Made by a program: the position numbers and the translations under genes
Notes under the pieces: model-generated
Told to the model about the DNA's origin: nothing
What the model saw: the letters and a program-made list of their open reading frames with translations, nothing else
Databases searched by the model: none
Source: Fibrobacterota bacterium
GTDB lineage: Bacteria > Fibrobacterota > Chitinivibrionia > Chitinivibrionales > Chitinispirillaceae
Assembly: GCA_023459055.1 (NCBI GenBank)
Contig: JAEWVR010000018.1
Location: 233,405-297,404 of the forward strand
Direction of reading: 5' to 3'
Length of the DNA: 64,000 bases
Shown: positions 36,969 to 47,071 of the stretch, piece by piece
How positions within the stretch are numbered: position 1 is the stretch's first letter
Layout of the letters: each line of letters begins with the position of its first letter

Positions 36969-38507
36969 CTATTCATCAGCAAGAGATTCGTTGCTTTTTT
37001 CTGTAATTATCCTTGAATCCTCAAACATATATTCATCCTGATCGAGCTCGTCATCCTCAATGAGTGTTACAGTACACTTATGCTCACGCTCAAGCATTTT
37101 CTTCATAACAGCATCTTCTTTAAGAAGATATGCAGCCACAGCCGGATGTACCGAGAGAATAACATCCGCTTTTACTTTAACCTGACGACGTAAATCCCGA
37201 TCGATTCTTGCTGTCACTGTCTCAGGTGAAAATACCCAGCCAAGGCCACCACATGCCGGACAAACATTGGTAAAAAACTCCTGAAGCTCCGGACGAACCC
37301 TTTTTCTGGTAATTTCCATTAAACCAAATTTTGAAAGCCCGGTCCCTGATGTAACTGTTGGATCTGCATCCAACGTTTTTCGCATATACGCTTCGATTTT
37401 TTTACGATTTTCTGGATGCCGCATATCGATAAAATCAATTACAATCAGGCCGCCAATGTCACGTAAACGAAGCTGACGACATATTTCGGTAGCAGCCTCA
37501 AGATTGGTTTTGACAATAGTATCTTCAAGGTTGGTCTTCCCTACATTGCGTCCGGTATTTACATCAATAGCAACCAGCGCTTCCGTTCTATCAATAAGGA
37601 TATACCCGCCGCTCTTCAGCCATACTTTACGCTTAAGCAATCGCTCAAGATCTTTCTCAATATTAAACTTGTCAAACAGTGGCACTTTCTCTTTGTAAAG
37701 AACCACTTTCTTACACAGATCCGGAGATAATGCTTTGAGGTATGACAGGATTTCCTTTCTGTCCTCCTCCTGATCCACGTAAACCTCGGTAACATCATCA
37801 GTAAAGATATCCCGTATCACCCTTGTGGTAATGCCCAGTTCCCGATGAACCAGTTTTGGCCCGGTTCCTTTAAGCGCCTCATCCTGCGCTTTCTTCCAGG
37901 CATCAACAAGCATGTGAATTTCATTAATAAACTCCGCCTCGGACATTTGAAGTCCAATGGTTCGAACGATAAACCCGACACCGGGAGGTTTAATCTGCGC
38001 GATAATCTGCTTCAGGCGCGCACGTTTCTTGGCATCGGTATTCCTCTTCGAAACACCAATAAAATCAGCATCCGGAACAAGCACCAGAAACCGCCCGGCA
38101 AGACTTATCTGTGTTGTAACCTTTGCCCCTTTAGTACTGATCGGTTCCTTGGCAACCTGTACCAGGATCTGATCACCGACATTTAAAATTTTCTCAATTG
38201 GAATTCGTGGTATCTGTTTACGGTTCTGATTATCGCCAATAAACCGTTCCATAACCTTGTCCGATTCCTCAAGTAACAACGTTGGATCAACATCCGTCGC
38301 ATGAAGGAATGCGCATTTTTCGAGTCCGATATCAATGAATGCCGATTGGATACCGGGTAAAATTGACATAACACGGCCTCTGTAAATATTACCCACAAGC
38401 CGGAAATGATCGGGACGTTCAACCACGATCTCGACAATTTTATCATTTTCAAGTAGTGCGGCACGCTTCTCTGTTGGCGTACCATTAAATAAGATCTTCT
38501 TCTGCAT
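36969..38507 (-). CDS. rng: Ribonuclease G (RNase E/G family)
   Basis: Endoribonuclease for rRNA maturation and mRNA decay. S1 domain near residues 35-125 (RLVGNIYRGRVMSILPGIQSAF), RNase H-like and DNase I-like catalytic core with AIDVNTGRNVGK and VIDFIDMRHP carrying the two metal-binding Asp, and a C-terminal Zn-link CPACGGLGWV. At 512 residues it is RNase G-sized with no RNase E degradosome tail. The C-terminus is acidic. Confidence 0.95.
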   Translation of the reverse strand: MQKKILFNGTPTEKRAALLENDKIVEIVVERPDHFRLVGNIYRGRVMSILPGIQSAFIDIGLEKCAFLHATDVDPTLLLEESDKVMERFIGDNQNRKQIPRIPIEKILNVGDQILVQVAKEPISTKGAKVTTQISLAGRFLVLVPDADFIGVSKRNTDAKKRARLKQIIAQIKPPGVGFIVRTIGLQMSEAEFINEIHMLVDAWKKAQDEALKGTGPKLVHRELGITTRVIRDIFTDDVTEVYVDQEEDRKEILSYLKALSPDLCKKVVLYKEKVPLFDKFNIEKDLERLLKRKVWLKSGGYILIDRTEALVAIDVNTGRNVGKTNLEDTIVKTNLEAATEICRQLRLRDIGGLIVIDFIDMRHPENRKKIEAYMRKTLDADPTVTSGTGLSKFGLMEITRKRVRPELQEFFTNVCPACGGLGWVFSPETVTARIDRDLRRQVKVKADVILSVHPAVAAYLLKEDAVMKKMLEREHKCTVTLIEDDELDQDEYMFEDSRIITEKSNESLADE

Positions 38508-38587
38508 AAAAACTTTCTTCTATCTATTTGGTCAATTCTATTGTTTAAAACTGACTGCAATTTGTTATTTATCACTATGTTATAAAT

Positions 38588-41500
38588 TTATCTAAATCGT
38601 ATATCTATAACAAGTGAGAAATTATTATCATTATCTGTTGAGAAGGACTCCTGCCCGGTTATCTTATCCTTCGTACCATCCTTTAACCGTGTACCGGTAT
38701 AACTCAAAGTACCAGTTACGTTATCAGTGAAAATATAGGTAAGGTGAGGACTAAGGGAAAGATTTTCTTTAATTTTTTCGTTCTGATCCTGGTCGATAGA
38801 GTTTCTGGTAGAATTCCGTGACATTGTCATCCCTAAAGTCGTTTTCCCCTTGACCGGTATTTTCCAGTACAGGATTTTAATTTCATTAAGACGGTTTGAC
38901 TTCTCAATCTCATAGCCAATTGTCAGTTCATCACTGTTTGTTTTCGTGGTATCCTTTACTTTCTCACCTTTTTTCATCTCTTTGGAAAACTTGTGGCTGT
39001 AGTTGAGCGAAACAGGCCACTTTTTAATATTTCCGGTAAGGTTTACAAGTGGTGACAAATCAATGCGATCGGTAGTACTGGTTACAAGATTCAAACGGTT
39101 CTCTGTTTTTCTGAATGAATAGTTGGATGTCAGAGTAAGGTCTCTGAATACATCAGAAATAAAACTAATTTTCATTAACGCAGGAGTGCGTGCGGACACT
39201 GAAATATCCGGTAGTGTAAATGATGAATCAAACTGCGATGTGTCTGGTGTAACACTATATTCATTTGACCACTGAATTGTTATCGGATTAAATGACAACT
39301 CAAAAGGAACTGTCAGGTCAAGTCCTGTCGAAAACTTATAACTTCTGTTAACTGTTCGTTTATCATTTTTGTAATATTCCGACGCATACTTTCCAATTCT
39401 GCTTGTCATACCACCAAGATGCGAATCATCCATTTCTCCATTAAAAATATTTCTATTTGTCACACCAAGCTTATACTTGAAATATGTCCAGTTTGAATAG
39501 TTTTCAAGAAGATTTGTTCCCACATTGTTATTATTCAGACGTGATCCTGCCGAATAGGTAAAACTAACAGAACGAAAACCTAGCTTTTTAAAACCATTTT
39601 CAAACCTGATCATTCCTGAATCGTTTGAATTCGGCATTCGATTTGCCGTAAACATTGAAATCAGATCGGCAAAATTAAGGGTACTGTTGATACTGAATGT
39701 CGAATTTACATTCATATTAAAGTAATCATTCTGATATTTGTCATACTGCATTTGTGCCCATGAACTGGTAAAATTTGAATTATAATCCGCACTTGTTGTC
39801 AACCAGTTAAAAAATTGCGGATCGAATCGTATCCCTGCATTCTGATTTCTGCTCCGCTCACCACGCAGGATATACTTTTCTTTCCATTTGCTATCCCGGT
39901 GTGATGCAAAAATATTTGAGAGAATTTCCGAATTATCAATATCATTTGCAACAACAGTATCAAGATTTCTGTCTATATTCAAACTGTAATTCAGTTTAAG
40001 CAGAGGACTGATCGGTGCATAGTCCATCTGAAATCCGTGTTTTACCGTCAGCGAACGTTTGGTATCAAACGTATTTTTCCTGGTATCAAAACTTGTGTTA
40101 TCACTCAGACTTGCGTCTCCAAGCGTAAAGTTCAGTGTTGATGGTAATAGCGAGAGCTCGTAATCCCAGAGACGTTCAGGTATCCATTTTGCACTGGAAT
40201 CGGTTTTATGTGGTCTGAATTTTGTCCATTTCAGTTTATCACTTCGCTGTGAAAGATCATATTTAAGGTTATAATTGTAAACATCAGACTCGCTTCCCCT
40301 CTTGTACACTTGCGTACCGGTTGGGTCGTAACCCATGCTTGAATCGATTACCGAAGTGGAATAGGTAAAACTTGTGTTGATACGGTCTGCAAGCAGATTT
40401 GATAACCAGAAATCTGATGGGCTTGACTTACTGTAACTTGTATAAAAATTACGTGTTGATGTCTGATTCTCATAAAGCTCAGTATCTTTTGTATAGTTAT
40501 TATCAGGTTTACCTTTAATCATCATCCCTATTGCATCTCCGGCAAGATCACTGAGATCATCCGCCTTACCCCGCTCACCAAGCGGGACATCGTTGTTTTT
40601 AAGCTGAGGTCTGTTTGCTGAACCCTGTAATACAACACCAACCGGAATACTTATCCCATAATCCTTCGGCAGGAAACGGTCAATATTTACGGATGCATTT
40701 ATATTCGTTTTTACATCCGAATTATTAGGAGTGCGGGTCAGATCCTGGATTTTTCTGTAATTACCGTTTGTGTAGGTCATATCAGTTTTGAAATTGAGAA
40801 AATCAGCAAATTTCATTGAGAGTTCACTCCGGGCAGCCCAGCCATCCAGCTTGTCAATCCCTGAAAGTATCATTTCGTTAACCCAGATAAAACCACTGTC
40901 AGCATCAGCACCAGTCGTCTGGGTATCACGGACAACACCAAGCGCCATCCATTTGATCTGCGAAAGATTCGGCTGACGACCTTTTGGTGCTTTGACACTG
41001 AATTCATTGCCAACAGTATCAATTAACGTATCAGGATTATGAACCATATAATCATCTTTATCCCGGGCAAGTTTCTGAAGGTCAATATTGATAAAATTAT
41101 TGTCCCAGCCCTGATAGATCGGTTTGCGGTACTCATAATATGTCGTACTGTCAGACCCGAAACGAAAAACAAATTTTACCCCACCATTGTAAAGTGGATT
41201 TGTTGACGATGTTGAATTGTCACCATAAACATACATACTGAGATTTTTGTAAGCGGTAAGATTAAGTTCCTGATACTCGTAGTTTTTTACAACGATCGCC
41301 TCTTTACCTCTGCGAAGATTTTTAAATGTTAATTGAAGCGCCTTCTCTTCAATGGTATCTTTTGTTGCAGCATCAATCTCCACCTTAAACCCGGGAGGTA
41401 TTTTATAATTTCTTGATTCCTTATTACTGATAGAAAGTGCTTCAATTTTAGCGCCTGAAGTATCATTGGAGCTTATCCACTGGTTACCGACAAATTTCAT

Positions 41501-44500
41501 ATCAGACACAATAAGCTGATGTTCGTTTGTCAACTTTGTTGAATCAAAACCGGTCCAGATCATACGAATCATGGAAATATTCTTCCATTGTGGTGATCCA
41601 TATGGTGTCATCATTTTTTCATAACCTGGTATGATTTCTTTAATCGGTAAATGAATCTTACGCCATTTGGTATTTGTTGCAAGCTTCTCAGTTTTATCAA
41701 AATACGGTGCGGTTGTATCTGACAGGTCAATTTCAAACTGGAAATAGTTCTCTTTTGTTGCAGTCTCTACAGTACTGTTATTATTAATATCCTCACCATC
41801 AAAGATTGTTTTATTGTTCTGTGTTCGTGATTTCAGACGGTAATTACCGGGGTTCTCTTTATCATACAAGCCACCATTATCACGAGCCGGATCTTTTCTG
41901 AAAATGCCAAGCATTGGATCATCAAACACTAAAGATTTCCATCCTCCCAGACCATCAGGTACACGCCATACTTCACTTGAATCGTTCAATCTATCGGTAC
42001 CGAGATCCAATGCCTCACTATAGAATTTGTAGTCACTTCGTGTTGCAGCAGTATCCTCTTTATCAGCATTCCTGTTTGGTAAACCGCCATCAAGCGAAAT
42101 ATCCTCTTTCATGTGACCAAACTGAAGCAATAGTTTTCCCGGCTTACCTACCGATTGATCTTTGATATAAAAATCGATATATTGCATCTTTTCCTTATTT
42201 GAAAACAATGACGGAACCGGTGTCATTGCTCCAGCCCATGCTTTTTTGTACAGGTTTTTAAGTGTTGGATCTGATGGAGCCGGGGTACAGTGAAAACGGA
42301 CAACTGACAGATAGCCATCAGTAGCGCTGGGTTTTGCACTGGGCTCGAAAAAGTACAAATCCGTTTTTCGTATCCGGTTGACATTATCGTATTCAATTGG
42401 TGTAAACCAGTAGAAATCCCACGCGGGAGGCGCGTATGGTAAAGAATCTATAATTGCCTGAGGCGGACTTGCCTGATGCCACTCGTCATCATCATTTCCA
42501 AAGTTGTCTGATGACTTACTATCTTCAAAATCGTCAACGTACGCCTTCCCGTCAGGATTGGCATTCATACTGCTATGAGCAACTTCAAGCTCAAATTTTA
42601 CCTGTGATGAAGAGGTCGTTTCAATAAGAGGTATTTTATTGACAAGAGATGTCATCCATTCCGGTTCAAGATCAATAACGGTGTTAATATCAAACAGTAG
42701 TTTTCCATACCCTTCCTGACCAAGCCGAGGTACGTTCTCACTCACTTTTACATCCTGATAAAGAAGCGTTCCTGCGACAAATGATTTATCACTCAGAAAG
42801 GGAAGTTGTACCTGACCGTTCATACCAAGAAAGATCTTTTTCTGCGGAGCAAACATAGACTGTTCCTGAAACTCTGCCTTGATATCACTTGCCATTTTTG
42901 CCTTGAGCGATATAAGCTCAATCGTACCATCATCATAATTTATTACATAGTCAACATTCCGTTCCAGTGCATCACCATTAGCCCATACTTTATCAGTTCC
43001 CTCAAGAACATCAAAAGCATTGAGATCCAGTATTGGCGACACCGTTGTATTTCCGCCCTCAATGTAAAGCGTTGTGTTTACATCTGTCACTCGTTTCTGG
43101 GCACTCTCCAGATAGATTAGAGAATCAACATCCGCACCAAGTGCCGTATTCATAAATGGAAGATCACCATAGGCGGATGTGTCCCAGGGTGGAATTACAA
43201 GTAACCCCTCTTTTCCCCTGAAAATTGATCCGTCCTGAATAAGTGCAATTCCTTTATCATTCGCAATCCCGATTACTTCTGAGTAATACCTCGATGGTGA
43301 TGTCGTTGTTTTTGATGAAGTATCACTACTATTATCCGCATTTTTCTTTTTAATCGCGACTTTGAGATTCATCAGGTTTTCATTTTGTGGAATAGAGTAA
43401 ACATTACGCCACATCAGGAAATATCGTGCGGTATCTTCAGCGGGGATATCAATGTATCCAGCTGGCTTAAGCGGCCACAAAACCCGAAGCGTATCAGAAC
43501 CATCTATTTTGTAATCACCTTTTTTAATGGAACCATCCTTAGACCTCATATAAATAGCTACAAGATCAGTACTTACAATCTTGATTGAATCTGTAAACTG
43601 AATGTACCCATCTTCTTTTGTCAATTTGTAGTGTACATTTTCCTTCAACTTTAAAAACTTCGACCGCTGGGTCTGTTTAATGTTTTCAACAGTTAACGAT
43701 GATGTATCAGTCTCTGTAAGATACACGGAATCGTCTGATGTGTAGTACATATGGTTACTTGATGCTATTTTGTCAGCTTTCACCCATACTTCCAGACTGT
43801 CAACCGGTGAAACAGATGACACACCGGTTCCGTTTTTTGCATATTTCCTCATATATGCGGTACGATATCTATTGTCAAGATAGAAAAATATATTTTCAAG
43901 AAATTTTGAAACTTTTTCCATACTCGATGATGATGAACCGCTGCCCCGGGAGAATGTACGGGTACCGCTTTCAGCATGCTCAGTCGCTGCAATAGTGGTT
44001 AACATGAGAGGACCAAGTTTCGCCCTCACCTTTATACCAAACAGCCCCTGTTTGGAATCGATAATACCGGTCAATGAAGTTCCCTTCATGTCAAATCCAG
44101 TATATCCGGCTACCACTTCCTGGATAATTTCATCTTCAAGCTCACCGGGTGTAGCTTCTTTATACTCAATCTTGAAATTGTCAAAATTATCTGAAAAATT
44201 AAAATTTTCCTCCGAACTTGAGCGAATACTTACATTGATAAGGCGCCCGACACTTCCTGTTACACTAAAGTTATAGTCTTCATCCAATTGAAAGTCGTTG
44301 ACTCTGCTTGATGATGTGCCGGGAGATTTTGACAAACCGGAGAGAATTGATATTTTCAGCTTCAAATTCCCATCAATTGTCAAGCGAGGCGGTTCATTAC
44401 CAAGCACTCTCTGTGCCCATGATGGATACTGGACCGGCAACTCCCACTGCAGTTTGGCAACGGTCTGCTTACTTTTCTGATTATCACCAGTCAAATTTGA

Positions 44501-44854
44501 TGCCGCAGATTTCTTCCATTCGCGGCCAAACGAGTAATTCCTTCTTTCAGAAAGGAAATCGCTTAATTCCGGATAATGATATTCCCAAAGTGTGTATCCG
44601 AGAGGGTCGGCTCTTTTAAATGTAATCTGTCGCTTCTCAAAATCGATTCTTGATGTATCGACAAATACTTTTGTCGTAAGATTCATAAGCACCGGATGCG
44701 GTGATTTCAGCATTGAGTATTCTTCAGCCTCTTCATCAAGAGGATGAAAACCCTGAATATACGGTTTCTTAACCTGTAAACCCTGCCCTGATACAACTGC
44801 AATTAATGCAACAAGTATCAACATTGCAAATCTTTTAATATTGCGTAGGTTCAA
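38588..44854 (-). CDS. sprA: SprA, giant outer-membrane translocon of the type IX secretion system
   Basis: 2088-residue secreted protein: N-terminal signal peptide (about 1-23, cut near VSGQG), then a long region of beta-strand-rich repeats with SprA features: YPSWAQRVLGNEPPRLTIDG near 140-160, VVAGYTGFDMKGTSLTGI near 245, AYVDDFEDSKSSDNFG near 770. SprA (Sov in Porphyromonas) forms the 36-strand barrel through which T9SS cargo passes. It starts with TTG, with AGGAG 9 nt upstream. A SUMF1-domain protein lies directly upstream. No other core T9SS gene (gldKLMN, porV) is in the window. Confidence 0.9.
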   Translation of the reverse strand: MNLRNIKRFAMLILVALIAVVSGQGLQVKKPYIQGFHPLDEEAEEYSMLKSPHPVLMNLTTKVFVDTSRIDFEKRQITFKRADPLGYTLWEYHYPELSDFLSERRNYSFGREWKKSAASNLTGDNQKSKQTVAKLQWELPVQYPSWAQRVLGNEPPRLTIDGNLKLKISILSGLSKSPGTSSSRVNDFQLDEDYNFSVTGSVGRLINVSIRSSSEENFNFSDNFDNFKIEYKEATPGELEDEIIQEVVAGYTGFDMKGTSLTGIIDSKQGLFGIKVRAKLGPLMLTTIAATEHAESGTRTFSRGSGSSSSSMEKVSKFLENIFFYLDNRYRTAYMRKYAKNGTGVSSVSPVDSLEVWVKADKIASSNHMYYTSDDSVYLTETDTSSLTVENIKQTQRSKFLKLKENVHYKLTKEDGYIQFTDSIKIVSTDLVAIYMRSKDGSIKKGDYKIDGSDTLRVLWPLKPAGYIDIPAEDTARYFLMWRNVYSIPQNENLMNLKVAIKKKNADNSSDTSSKTTTSPSRYYSEVIGIANDKGIALIQDGSIFRGKEGLLVIPPWDTSAYGDLPFMNTALGADVDSLIYLESAQKRVTDVNTTLYIEGGNTTVSPILDLNAFDVLEGTDKVWANGDALERNVDYVINYDDGTIELISLKAKMASDIKAEFQEQSMFAPQKKIFLGMNGQVQLPFLSDKSFVAGTLLYQDVKVSENVPRLGQEGYGKLLFDINTVIDLEPEWMTSLVNKIPLIETTSSSQVKFELEVAHSSMNANPDGKAYVDDFEDSKSSDNFGNDDDEWHQASPPQAIIDSLPYAPPAWDFYWFTPIEYDNVNRIRKTDLYFFEPSAKPSATDGYLSVVRFHCTPAPSDPTLKNLYKKAWAGAMTPVPSLFSNKEKMQYIDFYIKDQSVGKPGKLLLQFGHMKEDISLDGGLPNRNADKEDTAATRSDYKFYSEALDLGTDRLNDSSEVWRVPDGLGGWKSLVFDDPMLGIFRKDPARDNGGLYDKENPGNYRLKSRTQNNKTIFDGEDINNNSTVETATKENYFQFEIDLSDTTAPYFDKTEKLATNTKWRKIHLPIKEIIPGYEKMMTPYGSPQWKNISMIRMIWTGFDSTKLTNEHQLIVSDMKFVGNQWISSNDTSGAKIEALSISNKESRNYKIPPGFKVEIDAATKDTIEEKALQLTFKNLRRGKEAIVVKNYEYQELNLTAYKNLSMYVYGDNSTSSTNPLYNGGVKFVFRFGSDSTTYYEYRKPIYQGWDNNFINIDLQKLARDKDDYMVHNPDTLIDTVGNEFSVKAPKGRQPNLSQIKWMALGVVRDTQTTGADADSGFIWVNEMILSGIDKLDGWAARSELSMKFADFLNFKTDMTYTNGNYRKIQDLTRTPNNSDVKTNINASVNIDRFLPKDYGISIPVGVVLQGSANRPQLKNNDVPLGERGKADDLSDLAGDAIGMMIKGKPDNNYTKDTELYENQTSTRNFYTSYSKSSPSDFWLSNLLADRINTSFTYSTSVIDSSMGYDPTGTQVYKRGSESDVYNYNLKYDLSQRSDKLKWTKFRPHKTDSSAKWIPERLWDYELSLLPSTLNFTLGDASLSDNTSFDTRKNTFDTKRSLTVKHGFQMDYAPISPLLKLNYSLNIDRNLDTVVANDIDNSEILSNIFASHRDSKWKEKYILRGERSRNQNAGIRFDPQFFNWLTTSADYNSNFTSSWAQMQYDKYQNDYFNMNVNSTFSINSTLNFADLISMFTANRMPNSNDSGMIRFENGFKKLGFRSVSFTYSAGSRLNNNNVGTNLLENYSNWTYFKYKLGVTNRNIFNGEMDDSHLGGMTSRIGKYASEYYKNDKRTVNRSYKFSTGLDLTVPFELSFNPITIQWSNEYSVTPDTSQFDSSFTLPDISVSARTPALMKISFISDVFRDLTLTSNYSFRKTENRLNLVTSTTDRIDLSPLVNLTGNIKKWPVSLNYSHKFSKEMKKGEKVKDTTKTNSDELTIGYEIEKSNRLNEIKILYWKIPVKGKTTLGMTMSRNSTRNSIDQDQNEKIKENLSLSPHLTYIFTDNVTGTLSYTGTRLKDGTKDKITGQESFSTDNDNNFSLVIDIRFR

Positions 44855-44968
44855 TGCAGATTACTCCTGTAATAGTAATTGAGACATGACAAATAACTGT
44901 TCACACCGCGCATCATCTGTTTTCCTGTTTTACATTAGTTCAACGATGGTATCACATCACTGCCAAAA

Positions 44969-46111
44969 TTATTTATTTACGATATCAGAACAGCACCTGA
45001 ATCCCACTGGATTATGCCTGTTCTGAGGATAATAACTATACCGTTTATCAGAACAACTGCTCTGAGGACCGCTTTCCCAGAATCCACCCTTTACGTAATA
45101 AAACTGACGATTCTCGATTGATTTTGTATCAGTCCATTCAGCAAGATTGCCAGACATATCATATACACCGAAAAAACTTCTGCACTCAGGTTTACTACCC
45201 GACACTCTGAATGTCGTATCATGTGTTGAACACGCATATTGCTCGTACGCCTGACCATATGGATATCTCCAGCTATATGGCCCCATACATGCAAGTGTCC
45301 ACTCATCTGCCGTACACAATCTTTTCCCTTTTGAAAAACAAGAATCTGATGCTCCATATTTAGACACAAATGATTCGGGCCGACTTCCCTTGCGATTCGG
45401 CCATTCATATCTGTCAATGCAAAACCGCTGATCTGCAACCTTAACATATTCCATACCATCCGGACAATACTTCTCCGACTCACCCCTGACAATCTCGTAA
45501 TATTCCGATCTGACATCCATAGCATTGTTACAACTGTCGTATGCTATAAACTCTATGGTTGAGGTATTCGAGATTGTAATTGGAATTCCGTCGTAGACAT
45601 TCCATTTCAGTGCATCCTTGAACCGCCATTCAATCTGAGCCTTCTTGTCAGACACAAAAACGATCGTGATATCATCATGATGACGACCACCTGATGGATC
45701 AGGGTACACCCATGGTCTGGTTGTGTCTGATTCACACGGATTATTTTTATGTACCACGGTATCAGTAACTGCAGAGGTATCTATTTTTAATGTGTCAGGG
45801 ATAGAAGTAACGGTATCCATTTTTTTAACCCTATCAACAGTTTTTTTAACCGGTTTAACCACTACAACATCATTTTTAACGGTATCTGTTGATATCAACA
45901 CAACCGTATCTGAATCCTTTACACTATGCGGTACTACCGTATCTTTACTATCAACATCAGAAACAATAGTATCATTTTCCACAACAGATGATTTACCTGT
46001 ACCCCTGGATCGATTCCAAAAATACAGTACCGCTATAATTAACAAAATAAGAAGAACAACAACAATAATTGTATTACGGTTACTATCCTTTTGTTTCGTC
46101 CTATTTTGCAT
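44969..46111 (-). CDS. Membrane-anchored SUMF1/FGE-domain protein upstream of sprA
   Basis: Type II membrane layout: basic N-terminus, one membrane segment (about 15-32), a Thr/Val/Asp-rich linker (about 40-125), a small Ig-like domain like the chitobiase C-terminal type (about 135-205), then a formylglycine-generating-enzyme-like domain (about 215-380): MEYVKVADQRFCIDRYEWP, GKRLCTADEWTLACMG, GVYDMSGNLAEWTDT, GFWESG, GFRCC. Such domains are often non-catalytic. GldK and GldJ, core lipoproteins of the T9SS, share this fold, but this protein lacks a lipobox. It is 115 bp upstream of sprA on the same strand. Confidence 0.82.
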   Translation of the reverse strand: MQNRTKQKDSNRNTIIVVVLLILLIIAVLYFWNRSRGTGKSSVVENDTIVSDVDSKDTVVPHSVKDSDTVVLISTDTVKNDVVVVKPVKKTVDRVKKMDTVTSIPDTLKIDTSAVTDTVVHKNNPCESDTTRPWVYPDPSGGRHHDDITIVFVSDKKAQIEWRFKDALKWNVYDGIPITISNTSTIEFIAYDSCNNAMDVRSEYYEIVRGESEKYCPDGMEYVKVADQRFCIDRYEWPNRKGSRPESFVSKYGASDSCFSKGKRLCTADEWTLACMGPYSWRYPYGQAYEQYACSTHDTTFRVSGSKPECRSFFGVYDMSGNLAEWTDTKSIENRQFYYVKGGFWESGPQSSCSDKRYSYYPQNRHNPVGFRCCSDIVNK

Positions 46112-46153
46112 GTAATGCCTTTAATAAATACGGTATTCTGAATTGATCAGTTA

Positions 46154-46978
46154 TCACACCACACGGTTTCCATGCTCAATGGCAGTCATCATCTTTAAAA
46201 AATCCACTGTAGCAGCAACATCGTGAACCCTGAATATTTTTACTCCAGATAAAAACGCACTGGCAATACTTCCAAGTGTACCACATAATCTGTCATTGAC
46301 ATCACGACCTGTAATCGCTCCAACAAACCGTTTCCTTGATGTTCCCAACACCACTGGATAACCGGTTTTTACAAGAACATCAATACAGCGAAGAACTTCA
46401 ACATTATGCATGGTATCTTTTGCAAATCCGATACCCGGATCAATCATTATTCTGTCCCGTTTTACACCTGCAGCTTCAAAGCTGCCTACAGATGAAAACA
46501 GTTCATTCTTTACATCCGCCACAACGTCTTCATAGACAGGCTCAACCTGCATCGTCTGCGGATCTTTCCTGCTATGCATCAGTATTACATGAACATCAGC
46601 AGAAGCGATAAATGCGCTCATCGTTTTATCAAATCTTCCAGAACTGATATCATTAATTATTGTTGCACCGACTTCAACCGCAGCACCAGCAACAGAAACC
46701 CATGTTGTATCAACACTTACAGGAATACCCGGATTTACTTCCCGGATTTTTTTAATTACCGGAACGATTCGTTCACGTTCTAGTTCGGGCTCCACCACAG
46801 TAGCTCCAGGTCTGCTTGATGCACCCCCGATATCAAGAATATCTGCACCTTCTGCGATAAGCTGTTGTGCGTGTTCAAATGCTCTATCAACCGAAAAGTA
46901 GCTTCCGCCGTCATAGAACGAATCCGGTGTAGCGTTAATAATGCCCATCACATAAAATGGTTTTGTATCTATCTGCAT
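46154..46978 (-). CDS. folP: Dihydropteroate synthase
   Basis: Joins p-aminobenzoate to the pterin in folate synthesis. Visible: MGIINATPDSFYDGG (residues 11-25), GADILDIGGASSRPGA (about 45-60), PVSVDTTW, NDISSG, LMHSRKDPQ, DPGIGFAKD and the C-terminal RVHDVA. 274 residues. The target-site segments for sulfonamides are intact. It lies upstream of the SUMF1-sprA pair; gap to the next gene is 42 bp. Confidence 0.96.
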   Translation of the reverse strand: MQIDTKPFYVMGIINATPDSFYDGGSYFSVDRAFEHAQQLIAEGADILDIGGASSRPGATVVEPELERERIVPVIKKIREVNPGIPVSVDTTWVSVAGAAVEVGATIINDISSGRFDKTMSAFIASADVHVILMHSRKDPQTMQVEPVYEDVVADVKNELFSSVGSFEAAGVKRDRIMIDPGIGFAKDTMHNVEVLRCIDVLVKTGYPVVLGTSRKRFVGAITGRDVNDRLCGTLGSIASAFLSGVKIFRVHDVAATVDFLKMMTAIEHGNRVV

Positions 46979-47015
46979 TATTGCGTTTCTGCTTAAACTA
47001 TTATTGTAAACAGAT

Positions 47016-47051
47016 ATGGACTTTTTCCCGTTTTAGCGGGAAAAAGTCCAT
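47016..47051 (-). terminator. Fifteen-bp perfect hairpin after ftsH
   Basis: ATGGACTTTTTCCCG pairs perfectly with CGGGAAAAAGTCCAT around a 6-nt loop, 20 bp past the ftsH stop. The minus-strand tail is not T-rich, so it may be terminator or stability hairpin. Confidence 0.7.
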
Positions 47052-47071
47052 TTAATTAATCTCTATAGTAC

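Noticed and set aside
42806..44619. Several long plus-strand frames inside sprA
   Set aside because: They are antisense shadows of the strongly supported sprA frame.
44969..46111. Active formylglycine-generating enzyme for sulfatases
   Set aside because: No sulfatase is nearby, and domains of this fold in the FCB group are often structural; position next to sprA suggests another role.
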